Source: Lysobacterales bacterium 63-13
GTDB lineage: Bacteria; Pseudomonadota; Gammaproteobacteria; Xanthomonadales; Rhodanobacteraceae
NCBI GenBank assembly: GCA_001899855.1
Contig: MKWR01000013.1
Coordinates: 229,567-293,566 of the forward strand
Reading direction: 5' to 3'
Length of the DNA stretch: 64,000 nt
Shown here: in pieces, positions 43,075-52,173 of the stretch
How positions within the stretch are numbered: position 1 is the first letter of the stretch
Layout: each line of letters opens with the position of its first letter
The notes under the pieces: generated by a model
Seen by the model: only the letters and a program-made list of their open reading frames with translations
What the model was told of the DNA's origin: nothing
Databases searched by the model: none
Translations under genes and position numbers: made by a program

Positions 43075-43839
43075 CTAGACCGTGAATTGCTCGTTGAGGA
43101 TGCGTTCCTCGAGATTGTGTTCGGGGTCGAACAGAAGGGTCATGGTGTGCTCGGTCGATTCGCGGATGAGCACTTCGACAACATCGCGCACCTCGCTGGA
43201 ATCGGCCGTGGCGCTGACCGGGCGCTTGTATGGATCGAGCACTTCGAACTTGATTTCGGTGGTCGCCGGCAGCACGGCACCGCGCCAGCGTCGCGGCCGG
43301 AACGGACTGATCGGGGTCATCGCCAGCATGTTCGAACCAATCGGCAGGATCGGACCATGCGCGGACAGGTTGTAGGCCGTCGAACCGGCCGGCGTAGCCA
43401 CCAGCACGCCATCGCACATCAGCTCCTCGATGCGCACGATGCCGTTGAGGGATACGCGGATATGCGCCGCTTGCTTGGTCTGGCGCAGCAGTGACACCTC
43501 GTTGAAGGCCAGTGCTTCGACCGTGGTGCCGGACTCCGCATGCGCACGCATGCTGAGCGGGCGCATCACCGTGGCCTGTGCGCGGGCGATGCGCTGCTGC
43601 AGGTCGTCGAGGCTGAAATGGTTGAGCAGGAATCCTATCGTGCCGAGCTTCATGCCGTAGACCGGCTTGCCCAGGGCCAGATGCCGATGCAGGGTGCGCA
43701 GCATGAAGCCATCGCCGCCAAGGGCGACGATGACATCGGCGTCCTCCGGCGCGACGCTGCCATAGCGCTGCTTGAGCGCCTCTAGCTCGGCCTGGGCTTC
43801 CGGGCCATGGCTGGCAACCAGGGCAATGCGCTTGCTCAT
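43075..43839 (-). CDS. nadK: NAD kinase
   Basis: 254 residues, slightly short. '[16 protein letters not shown]' holds the GGDG motif with the catalytic Asp; '[13 protein letters not shown]', 'ALNEV'-like '[12 protein letters not shown]', and '[23 protein letters not shown]' follow in order. It phosphorylates NAD to NADP. It complements nadA/nadB earlier in the window but is not linked to them. It starts 36 bases after the spacer from the gdhB side. Confidence 0.93.
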   Translation of the reverse strand: MSKRIALVASHGPEAQAELEALKQRYGSVAPEDADVIVALGGDGFMLRTLHRHLALGKPVYGMKLGTIGFLLNHFSLDDLQQRIARAQATVMRPLSMRAHAESGTTVEALAFNEVSLLRQTKQAAHIRVSLNGIVRIEELMCDGVLVATPAGSTAYNLSAHGPILPIGSNMLAMTPISPFRPRRWRGAVLPATTEIKFEVLDPYKRPVSATADSSEVRDVVEVLIRESTEHTMTLLFDPEHNLEERILNEQFTV

Positions 43840-43925
43840 GCTTCGGCTTCGGCCCCTGCCCCTGCAGCTTGCTTCACGATGCCCCCTTGTCGATGCGTGG
43901 ATTCATCCAGCGCCTCGACTGTAGC

Positions 43926-43959
43926 ATCCCACCCGGATCCATCACGAGCCGGGTGGGAT
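43926..43959 (-). terminator. Stem-loop after gdhB
   Basis: Perfect 11-bp stem ATCCCACCCGG / CCGGGTGGGAT with a 12-base loop, just past the gdhB stop. No T-run. Confidence 0.55.
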
Positions 43960-43965
43960 CCGCCT

Positions 43966-46900
43966 TCAAACCAGCTGCGCGAGGCGACGCACGGCAACGG
44001 AGACGATCGGGTAATCGATGTTGACCTGGCTGCGCATCTCGGCCAGGGTCGCCAGGGTCGACTTGAGCACCGGATCGTCGCGATTCATCCATGCGGCAAC
44101 CCGATGTGCGCCGTCGCCGGCATTGTCCATGGCAAACATCTGCCTGACCAGCGAGCACTGCTGCGCATTCAGTTCATCGCGCAGCGCGCCGCGCGCATGC
44201 GCATGCCAGCGTGTTTCCACCGGCAGTTCCTCGACCTTTTCCATCAGCCATTTCAGGTTGAGCGCCTCGCCGACCGCAAAATGCACCGTTGCCACATCGG
44301 CAACGCTCTGCTTGGTCTGGCTGGCGACCAGGGCGATGTCGAGCGCGGCGGCAAGGGCCGGCAGGTGCGACAGCTTGTCGGCGAGTTCGGCGGGAAAACC
44401 CTGCTCGATCCAGCCAACCCGGCCAACTTCGAAGACCGAGTGCTCGGCGGAGCTGGTGACGCTGTCGATGCGCTGCTTGAGTTCGTTCATCGCCGGCTGG
44501 TAGCGATCGACGGCTGCGGCAATGTCGTGCACTTCACCGGGATGGTTGAGCAACCAGCGGGTCATGCCGCGCAGCAGCCTCCAGATCGCCAGGTTGGCGT
44601 CGATCTGCGCGTTGCCGTCGACCTTGCCATCAAGCGCTTCGATGGCCGCCCACAGGCTGCGCGCATCGAGCACTTCGCGGGCGATATTGAAGGCCTTGGC
44701 CACAGCCGCCGGTGACTGACCGGTATCCTCCTGCATGCGCAACATGAAGGTTGCGCCCATGCGATTGACCATCGAGTTGGTCACCGCCGTGGCGATGATC
44801 TCGCGCTTCAGGCGATGCCGTTCCATGTGCTCGGCAAAGCGTTCACGCAGCGGCTCGGGGAAGTAGCGGCGGAGTTCCTTTGACAGGTACGCATCCTCGG
44901 GCACATCGGAATCGAGCAGCTGCTGGAAGATGACGATCTTCGAATAGGACAGCAGGATCGCCAGTTCCGGCCGGGTCAGGCCGACACCGCGCGCCTTGCG
45001 CTCGGAAATCTCGTTGTCGCTCGGCAGGAACTCGATCTGCCGGTCCAGCAAGCCCTGCGCCTCGAGGGTGCGGATGAAGTGCTGCTTGGAGCCAAGCCGC
45101 GACACCGACATGCGCTCCATGATGCTGATCGCCTCGTTCTGCCGATAGTTGTCGATCAGCACCAGGCGTTCGACTTCATCGGTCATCGCGCGCAACAGGT
45201 CGTTGCGCTGGGCAACGGTCATCTCCGCGCGCTGCACGGCGTCGTTGAGCAGGATCTTGATGTTGACCTCGTGATCCGAGGTATCCACGCCGGCCGAGTT
45301 GTCGATGAAATCGGTGTTCAGCAACACTCCGTTCAAGGCGGCCTCGATGCGCCCGCGCTGGGTCATGCCGAGGTTGCCACCCTCGCCGATGATGCGTGCG
45401 CGCACATCGGCACCATTGATGCGGATGGCGTTGTTGGCACGATCGCCGACATCGCCATGGGTTTCCGCCGTCGACTTGATGTAGGTGCCGATGCCGCCGT
45501 TCCAGAGCAAGTCAACCGGAGCCTTGAGCACGGCCGTCAGCAGCTCGTTCGGCGGCAGCATCTGCTTGCCACCGGGAATGCCAAGGGCAGCGGCAGCCTG
45601 CTCGGAAATCTCGATGGTCTTGGCCGAACGCGGATAGACGCCGCCGCCGGCGGAAATCAGGCTGGCGTTGTAATCGGCCCACGAGGAACGCGGCACCTTG
45701 AACATGCGCTCGCGCTCGACGAAGCTGCTGGCCGCATCGGGGTTCGGGTCGATGAAGATGTGCCGGTGGTCGAACGCGGCGACAAGGCGTATGTGCCGGG
45801 ACAGGCGCATGCCGTTGCCGAACACGTCGCCGGACATGTCGCCGATGCCGACGCAGGTGAAATCCTCGCTCTGGCAGTCGCGGCCGAGCGCGCGGAAATG
45901 CCGCTTCACCGATTCCCACGCACCCTTGGCGGTGATGCCCATGCCCTTGTGGTCGTAGCCGACCGAACCGCCCGAGGCGAATGCATCGCCAAGCCAGTAA
46001 TCGTGTTCGGCACTGACCGAGTTGGCGATGTCGGAGAAGCTCGCCGTGCCCTTGTCCGCGGCGACGACGAGATAGGGATCGGCGTCGTCGTGGCGCACGA
46101 CATCCTGCGGATGCACGAGATCGCCTTCGACGAGGTTGTCGGTGACATCCAGCAGGCCATTGATGAACATGCGATAGCAGGCCACGCCCTCGGCCAGTAC
46201 GGCATCACGCTCGCCACTTGCAGGCGGATGCTTGACGAAGAATCCGCCCTTCGAGCCGACCGGCACGATCACCGTGTTCTTGACCATCTGCGCCTTGACC
46301 AGGCCAAGCACTTCGGTGCGGAAATCCTCGCGCCGGTCCGACCAGCGCAGGCCACCACGTGCAACCGGGCCAAAGCGCATGTGCACGCCTTCAACGCGTG
46401 GCGAATAGACGAAAATCTCGCGATACGGGCGCGGCTTCGGCAGCTCGTTCAACATCGACGGGTCGAACTTGTAGCTGGTGTAGTCGTGCGGCTTGCCTTC
46501 GACCCGCTGGTAGTAGTTGGTGCGCAGGGTGGCGCGGATCACGGCCATGAAGCCGCGCAGGATGCGATCCTCGTCGAGGCTGCCGACACGGCCGAGGAGG
46601 ACGTGGATCGTGTCCATGATGGTGCGCACCTGCTGTGCCCGATCCTTGTCGCGGCAGGCAATCAATTCGTCGATCAAGCCCGGGTTGTCGGTCAGCGACT
46701 CGGCCGGCGTCAGCGTGGTCAGCTCTCGGCGCAGGCGGCTGCGCGCCTGTTCGATCACCGTGCTGCCGGCATCGAGGCGCTGCGGATCGAACTTGGCCTC
46801 GAACAATTCGACGAGCAGGCCGGCAATGTCCGGGTAGCTGCCCAGGGTTTGCTCCATGTAGGTCTGCGAGAACGGCACCCCGGTCTGCAGCAGGTACTTG

Positions 46901-48903
46901 CAGTAGCCGCGCAGGATGCTGACCTGGCGCCAATCGAGGCCGGCGGCGAGGACGAGCTTGTTGAAGCCGTCGTTCTCGGCATCACCGCGCCAGACGCGCT
47001 CGAACGCCAACTGGAACGGTTCGCGCACGCTTTCCAGGTCAAACGACAGGCGCGAGGGCCGCACCAGGATGTCCTGGATGGTGATGGCGTTGCCGCCGCC
47101 GCTGATTTCGTACAGGTTTTCCGTGAGCACGCTGACGCCGAGGTTTTCCAGCAGCGGAATGACCTCCGACAAGGTGATGTCGGCGCCGAGGCGGAAAACC
47201 TTGAAATGCAGGACGCCCTCGCGATGCTGCGAGGGATACAGGTTGAGCTGGATGTCGTCGGCATCTTCCAGCGCCGCGGCCAGTTCCACGTCGTTGGCCG
47301 CATTCTGCGGCTGGACCTTTTCAATATAGCCAGCGGGCAAGGCCCGGCCGTAGCGACTGGCAAGCTTGCCGCCACGCTCCTCGCCGTGCGTGGCGACCAG
47401 GATCTCGCGCAGGTCGTCCTGCCAGTTGCGCACGATGCGGGCGATGCGCGCTTCCAGTTCGGCGACATTCCACTCCAAGGCCGCACCCTTTTGCGGACGC
47501 ACGATCATGTGCACGCGGGCCAGCGGCGAGGCATCCAGCAGGACCGTCGAATCGATGCGCTCGGCATGGAACTGCTCGGTCAGCATGGCCTCGATGCGTT
47601 CGCGCACATCGGTATTGAAGCGATCGCGCGGGACATAGGCGAGCACCGAGAAGAAGCGCCCGTAACGATCCTGGCGCACGAACAACCGTGTGCGCGCGCG
47701 TTCGCGCAGATCGAGCACGGCCATGGCGATTTCGTAGAGTTCATCGACCGTGCACTGGAACAACTCGTCGCGTGGCAGCGTGTCGAGGATGTGGCGCAAG
47801 GCCTTGCCCGAATGCGAATCGCGCTTCAGCCCGGAGCGCTTCATGATCGTCTCGTAGTTGTTGCGCAGCAGCGGGACTTCGCGCGGCGGCGCCATGTACG
47901 CCGATGACGTCAGCAAGCCGAGGAAACGCTGCTCGACAACCGGCTTGCCGTGCTCGTTGAAGCCGAGCACGGACAGGTAATCCATGTGCCCCGGACGATG
48001 CACGCGCGAGCGTGCGTTGGTCTTGGTCAGGATCAGCGCACCCACCGAACCGGATTTGTCCAGGCCGGTGGCGGCAAGGTTCTTCAGCGGGCGCACGGCC
48101 ATGCCGTGGCCGCCATCACGCATGACGCCAAGGCCGGATTCGGCAATCGGCTTGAGCACTTCATCACCGCTTTCCTCAAGTACCCGGTATTCGCGGAAGC
48201 CGAGGAAGGTGAAATGATCGTCGGCGATCCATTTGAGGAAGTTCTGCGCCTCGATGAGGGTGTCCTTGTCAAACGGCATGTTCAGGGTCGGCAACTCGTC
48301 GGCAATGGCCAGCATCTTCGCCTTCATGCGTGGCCAGTCACGCACGGAGGCGCAGACATCATCGACCGCTTCGACGATGTTCTTGCGCAGGCTTTCAATC
48401 TCGTCGGCATTGCTGATGCGCTCGATCTCGAACAACATGATCGATTCCGCCTCGCCTTGCTCGCCCTGCTCGGGGCCGAAGCTGAGGATGTGACCGCCCG
48501 CATCGCGGGCGATGCGGAAAATCGGATGGATCACGGCGTGCGTCGCCAGGCCGGCCTGGTTGATCGCCATCGACACCGAATCGACGAGGAAGGGCATGTC
48601 CTCGGTGCCGACCGCAATCATCGTGTGGCCGCTGTCGAAACCCTCTTCGGCCGCCTGCGGATTGAACACGCGGATCTTCGCCGCATGCGCCGTGCGCTGG
48701 CGCACGAACTCGAGCATGAACTGGGCGATCCGCGCCCATTCCGCGGCATCGCGGGCGTTGATGTCGTCGGCCGGCACATGGCGGAAGAAATGGGCGGCAA
48801 ACGCCTGCGCCTCACGTTGCCTGGAAGCACCTGCCTGGGTTGAAATCTGTTTCAGGATCAGGTCGAGACGTTGCGATTCGCTGGCGGCACCGGGTGCGTT
48901 CAT
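43966..48903 (-). CDS. gdhB: NAD-dependent glutamate dehydrogenase, large (GDH180) type
   Basis: 1645 residues, the size of the bacterial 180-kDa enzyme. Long N-terminal region with ACT-like regulatory repeats, then the catalytic domain: 'RGGLRWSDRREDFRTEVLGL' near residue 850 and 'AQMVKNTVIVPVGSKGGF' (catalytic Lys), and later 'DVFGNGMRLSRHIRLVAAFD', with a long C-terminal helical region. It deaminates glutamate to 2-oxoglutarate, cytosolic, and in relatives is controlled by amino-acid ligands. Large frames read on the opposite strand here are shadows. The gene runs alone. Confidence 0.95.
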   Translation of the reverse strand: MNAPGAASESQRLDLILKQISTQAGASRQREAQAFAAHFFRHVPADDINARDAAEWARIAQFMLEFVRQRTAHAAKIRVFNPQAAEEGFDSGHTMIAVGTEDMPFLVDSVSMAINQAGLATHAVIHPIFRIARDAGGHILSFGPEQGEQGEAESIMLFEIERISNADEIESLRKNIVEAVDDVCASVRDWPRMKAKMLAIADELPTLNMPFDKDTLIEAQNFLKWIADDHFTFLGFREYRVLEESGDEVLKPIAESGLGVMRDGGHGMAVRPLKNLAATGLDKSGSVGALILTKTNARSRVHRPGHMDYLSVLGFNEHGKPVVEQRFLGLLTSSAYMAPPREVPLLRNNYETIMKRSGLKRDSHSGKALRHILDTLPRDELFQCTVDELYEIAMAVLDLRERARTRLFVRQDRYGRFFSVLAYVPRDRFNTDVRERIEAMLTEQFHAERIDSTVLLDASPLARVHMIVRPQKGAALEWNVAELEARIARIVRNWQDDLREILVATHGEERGGKLASRYGRALPAGYIEKVQPQNAANDVELAAALEDADDIQLNLYPSQHREGVLHFKVFRLGADITLSEVIPLLENLGVSVLTENLYEISGGGNAITIQDILVRPSRLSFDLESVREPFQLAFERVWRGDAENDGFNKLVLAAGLDWRQVSILRGYCKYLLQTGVPFSQTYMEQTLGSYPDIAGLLVELFEAKFDPQRLDAGSTVIEQARSRLRRELTTLTPAESLTDNPGLIDELIACRDKDRAQQVRTIMDTIHVLLGRVGSLDEDRILRGFMAVIRATLRTNYYQRVEGKPHDYTSYKFDPSMLNELPKPRPYREIFVYSPRVEGVHMRFGPVARGGLRWSDRREDFRTEVLGLVKAQMVKNTVIVPVGSKGGFFVKHPPASGERDAVLAEGVACYRMFINGLLDVTDNLVEGDLVHPQDVVRHDDADPYLVVAADKGTASFSDIANSVSAEHDYWLGDAFASGGSVGYDHKGMGITAKGAWESVKRHFRALGRDCQSEDFTCVGIGDMSGDVFGNGMRLSRHIRLVAAFDHRHIFIDPNPDAASSFVERERMFKVPRSSWADYNASLISAGGGVYPRSAKTIEISEQAAAALGIPGGKQMLPPNELLTAVLKAPVDLLWNGGIGTYIKSTAETHGDVGDRANNAIRINGADVRARIIGEGGNLGMTQRGRIEAALNGVLLNTDFIDNSAGVDTSDHEVNIKILLNDAVQRAEMTVAQRNDLLRAMTDEVERLVLIDNYRQNEAISIMERMSVSRLGSKQHFIRTLEAQGLLDRQIEFLPSDNEISERKARGVGLTRPELAILLSYSKIVIFQQLLDSDVPEDAYLSKELRRYFPEPLRERFAEHMERHRLKREIIATAVTNSMVNRMGATFMLRMQEDTGQSPAAVAKAFNIAREVLDARSLWAAIEALDGKVDGNAQIDANLAIWRLLRGMTRWLLNHPGEVHDIAAAVDRYQPAMNELKQRIDSVTSSAEHSVFEVGRVGWIEQGFPAELADKLSHLPALAAALDIALVASQTKQSVADVATVHFAVGEALNLKWLMEKVEELPVETRWHAHARGALRDELNAQQCSLVRQMFAMDNAGDGAHRVAAWMNRDDPVLKSTLATLAEMRSQVNIDYPIVSVAVRRLAQLV

Positions 48904-49009
48904 TGGTTCTTTGTTAGGGTAGTAGTTGGTGGCCGCGCAGGATACGCCGCCCCCCCCGGGGATTCCACCCGCCGGGCCTTGGCATGTGAATTGCTTGGTG
49001 CCTCATTGA

Positions 49010-50815
49010 ATGTCCCGGGCTACCTTGATGACCCTAGCCGCCGAAGCTGCCAACAACCCCGAACTGGATTTTCCCGGGCGGCGGCGTTTTGCCCGTCGTG
49101 TCAGCATCATGTTCCTGCTGCTCGGCCTGATCCTGTCGACGATTGCAGTCCAGGTCTACCGGGCGGTCGGTGATTTCGTCGATGCGGCACGCTGGGTGAA
49201 TCACTCGCTTGGCGTCAGGCAGGAAATCACCCTGACCCTGGGCAGCCTGCACTCGGCCGAGGCCAGCCAGCGTGCCTACTTCATTTCCGGAAATGCGCAA
49301 CGTCTCGGCGATTACACCGCGACTGCTCCGCAGGTTTTCGCGCACGGCGCAAGACTCGCCGAGCTTGTCGCCAACGATCCCGTGCAACTGGATGCTGCCA
49401 AGGAGCTGGCGGCCCTGCTCGAGGCGCGAATCGATTCCATCCAGGAATCGCTCGCGCTGTACGAACGCGGTGGCATCGAAGCAGTGCGGGCGACGATTCC
49501 GATCGGACAGACTCGTGCGGAAGACTTCAGCATCGACAGTATCGGCCAGCGCATGCTGCGCCACGAGGAACAACTGCAGGCAATCCGCGAAACGCGAATA
49601 ACCGATCAGGCGTTGCTGACCCGGGTGCTGACGGTCGGCGCCAGCATTCTCAGCGTGCTCATACTCGGCGTCGCCCTGTACCTCGTGTTGCGCGAGCAGC
49701 GCCATCGCACGGCAAGCATGCGCGAAGCCCGATTGGCCAATCGCAAGCTTCTGCAGAGTCTCGCCGATGCACAGCGCATGGGCCATTCCCTGCGCGAGCT
49801 GGCCAATCTCGGGGAAATGCTGCAAGCCTGTCGCGATATCGACGAGGCTGCCACGGGCCTGCGGATATCGCTGCCGAGACTGTTGCCGGGCAGCTCCGGC
49901 TCCGTGCATCTGATCAATGCTTCGCAGACCTTGGCGCAGACCGTGGCGCACTGGGGCGAGGCCGACGATGAACGCTCGGACATCGCCAGCCTGGACGACT
50001 GCTGGGCGTTGCGCCGGGGCCATGCCTATCCGCTGAGTGGAACCACACCGGCGTTTGTCTGCCGGCATTTGCTGGCATCCAAGGCGGCACATCCGGCCCA
50101 CGATCACCTGTGCGTGCCGATGATCGCCCAGGGCGAAATGCTCGGCGTCATCAGCGTGACCTCGGAACAGGAAATCCACGGTTCCGAACGCAGCAACATC
50201 ATTGCCGCCTGCGAGGCGATTTCAATGGCGCTGGCCAACCTCAAGCTGCAGGAGACCTTGCGCTTCCAGTCGCTGCGCGATCCGCTGACCGGCTTGTTCA
50301 ATCGCCGCTACCTGGAGGCCTCCTTCGAGCGCGAGATCCAGCGTGCCGAGCGGCGCGGCATACCATTGAGCGTGCTGATGCTGGATATCGATCACTTCAA
50401 GCGCTTCAACGACAGCTTCGGCCACGAGGCGGGCGATGCCCTGCTCGCCAGTTTCGGCGCATTGCTTGGCCGCATCCTGCGCAAGGAAGACATCAGTTGC
50501 CGTTATGGCGGCGAGGAGTTCACGGTCGTCATGCCGGAAGTCGACATCGCGCTCGCGCGCATCCGCGCCGAGGAAATATGCGCCGCAGTGAGGGCGATGG
50601 ATGTCAGTTATCGCAACCTTTCGCTGGGCAAGGTCACCATTTCCATTGGCGTCGCCAGCTATGGCGAACACGGCCTGACACCCGACGAGCTGCTGCGCAA
50701 CGCCGACAACGCCCTCTATCTGGCGAAAAAGGGCGGTCGTGACCAGGTCGTCATTGCCGAGATCCTGCGCCCGGAGGCTGGCGTGTCCGGGACCGCTGCG
50801 GCGCCACGGGAATAA
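49010..50815 (+). CDS. Diguanylate cyclase: CHASE3-like sensor, GAF-like, GGDEF
   Basis: 601 residues. Two membrane helices (about 31-50 and 205-230) enclose a periplasmic helical CHASE3-like sensor with 'SLHSAEASQRAYFISGN'. A GAF-like region (about 265-410) follows, then the GGDEF domain with 'DPLTGLFNRRYLE', 'LMLDIDHFKRFNDSFGHEAGD' and the active site G500-G-E-E-F504. The inhibitory I-site RxxD is R491-K-E-D494, five residues before it, so product inhibition is expected. It makes cyclic di-GMP from GTP at the inner membrane. Divergent from gdhB. Confidence 0.92.
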   Translation: MSRATLMTLAAEAANNPELDFPGRRRFARRVSIMFLLLGLILSTIAVQVYRAVGDFVDAARWVNHSLGVRQEITLTLGSLHSAEASQRAYFISGNAQRLGDYTATAPQVFAHGARLAELVANDPVQLDAAKELAALLEARIDSIQESLALYERGGIEAVRATIPIGQTRAEDFSIDSIGQRMLRHEEQLQAIRETRITDQALLTRVLTVGASILSVLILGVALYLVLREQRHRTASMREARLANRKLLQSLADAQRMGHSLRELANLGEMLQACRDIDEAATGLRISLPRLLPGSSGSVHLINASQTLAQTVAHWGEADDERSDIASLDDCWALRRGHAYPLSGTTPAFVCRHLLASKAAHPAHDHLCVPMIAQGEMLGVISVTSEQEIHGSERSNIIAACEAISMALANLKLQETLRFQSLRDPLTGLFNRRYLEASFEREIQRAERRGIPLSVLMLDIDHFKRFNDSFGHEAGDALLASFGALLGRILRKEDISCRYGGEEFTVVMPEVDIALARIRAEEICAAVRAMDVSYRNLSLGKVTISIGVASYGEHGLTPDELLRNADNALYLAKKGGRDQVVIAEILRPEAGVSGTAAAPRE

Positions 50816-50848
50816 ACCGGCAAATCGTCCTGGACGAATCTGCCGATC

Positions 50849-50873
50849 GCAGCCGCCCACAAGGCACGGCTGC
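50849..50873. terminator. Hairpin between diguanylate cyclase and acyl-CoA dehydrogenase genes
   Basis: GCAGCCG / CGGCTGC, perfect 7-bp stem with an 11-base loop, between convergent stops. Confidence 0.4.
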
Positions 50874-50891
50874 AAGCTTTCGACAAGGCAT

Positions 50892-52052
50892 TCAGCGCAA
50901 GCCGGTCTCGTTGCGGGCGATGACGATACGCTGGATCTCGCTGGTGCCTTCGTAGATCTCGGTGATCTTGGCATCGCGGAAGTAGCGTTCCAGCGGCATC
51001 TCCTTCGAGTAACCCATGCCGCCATGGATCTGCACGGCCTGATGGGTGATCCACATGGCCGCCTCGGAGGCATACAACTTGGCCACCGCCGCCTCGGTGC
51101 TGAAGCGCCCACCGGTGCGCTCGGCTTCGCCCTTGGCGAATGCCGCACGCAAGGTCAGCATCTGCGCCGCGTCCAAGCGGCACTTCATGTCGGCAATCTT
51201 GGCCTGGATCATCTGGAAGGAACCAATGGCATGGCCAAACGCCTTGCGCTCCCTGACGTAGGCGATGCTCGCCTCATAGGCGGCGCGGCACAGGCCGACC
51301 GCCTGCGAGGCAATGCCGATGCGACCCGCGTCAAGCACGCCCATGGCAATGCCGAAACCCTTGCCCTGCGCACCGAGCATGTCGGCGGCCGGGCAGACAT
51401 AATCATGGAATTCGATTTCGCAGGTTGCCGAGGCGCGGATGCCCAGCTTTGGCTCGATCTTGCCGGCATGGAACCCGGGGCGACGGGTATCGATGATGAA
51501 GGCCGAGATGCCCTTGGCGCCAATCCCCGGCGTGGTGATGGCGAAGAGGATGATGTAGCGGGCCACCGAACCCGAGGTGATCCAGCTCTTCTTGCCATTG
51601 ATGACCCAGTCGCCATCCGCATTCCTGGACGCCTGGGTGTGCATCGCGGAGGCATCCGAACCCGATTGCGGCTCGGTCAGCGCATAGGCGCCAATGCACT
51701 CGCCGGTGGCGATCGCGCGCACGTACTTCTGCTTCTGTTCTTCGCTGCCGTGCTGCAGGATGCCGTTGCAGTACAGCGAATTGTTGACCGACATGACCGT
51801 CGAGGTTGCCGTGTCGACGGCACCGATCTCGATCATGGCCAGGGCATAGGCAACCGTGTCCAGACCGGCGCCGCCGTATTCCTCGGGCACCTCGATGCCC
51901 ATCAGCCCGAGCTGGCCCATCTCGCGGATGTTCTCCAGCGGAAAGGTGCCCGACGCATCGAGTTCGGCGGCGACCGGGGCAATGCGTTTCTGCGCGAAAT
52001 CGCGGGCGATGGCCTGGATCGAGAGCTGGTCGTCGCTGAGACGGAAATCCAT
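50892..52052 (-). CDS. Short/branched-chain acyl-CoA dehydrogenase
   Basis: 386 residues. 'YALTEPQSGSDASAMHTQA', 'WVINGKKSWITSGSVA', 'GILDAGRIGIA'-like 'GVLDAGRIGIASQAVG' and 'QIHGGMGYSKEMPLERYFRDA' are family signatures. The base is E368 in 'YEGTSEIQRIVIAR', the position used by short-chain (butyryl) and short/branched-chain enzymes. It makes the enoyl-CoA from butyryl- or 2-methylbutyryl-type CoA. Fits beside mccB, fused E1 and thiolase in amino-acid catabolism. Confidence 0.92.
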   Translation of the reverse strand: MDFRLSDDQLSIQAIARDFAQKRIAPVAAELDASGTFPLENIREMGQLGLMGIEVPEEYGGAGLDTVAYALAMIEIGAVDTATSTVMSVNNSLYCNGILQHGSEEQKQKYVRAIATGECIGAYALTEPQSGSDASAMHTQASRNADGDWVINGKKSWITSGSVARYIILFAITTPGIGAKGISAFIIDTRRPGFHAGKIEPKLGIRASATCEIEFHDYVCPAADMLGAQGKGFGIAMGVLDAGRIGIASQAVGLCRAAYEASIAYVRERKAFGHAIGSFQMIQAKIADMKCRLDAAQMLTLRAAFAKGEAERTGGRFSTEAAVAKLYASEAAMWITHQAVQIHGGMGYSKEMPLERYFRDAKITEIYEGTSEIQRIVIARNETGLR

Positions 52053-52173
52053 GGGTATTCCTTGAGCCGAAACCCGACATTCTAGCCTGACTGGGCCGAC
52101 TGACTTTCGTCACGGGCATTGTCGGCCGGGATGGCCTAGGCTTGCAGGTTCCACCGATGCCGGATATTCAACG

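Noticed and set aside
45079..47907. A 942-codon open frame on the plus strand opposite gdhB.
   Set aside because: It lies wholly within gdhB in antisense, and its product is rich in His/Arg/Asp with no domain. Long antisense frames are expected in high-GC coding sequence.
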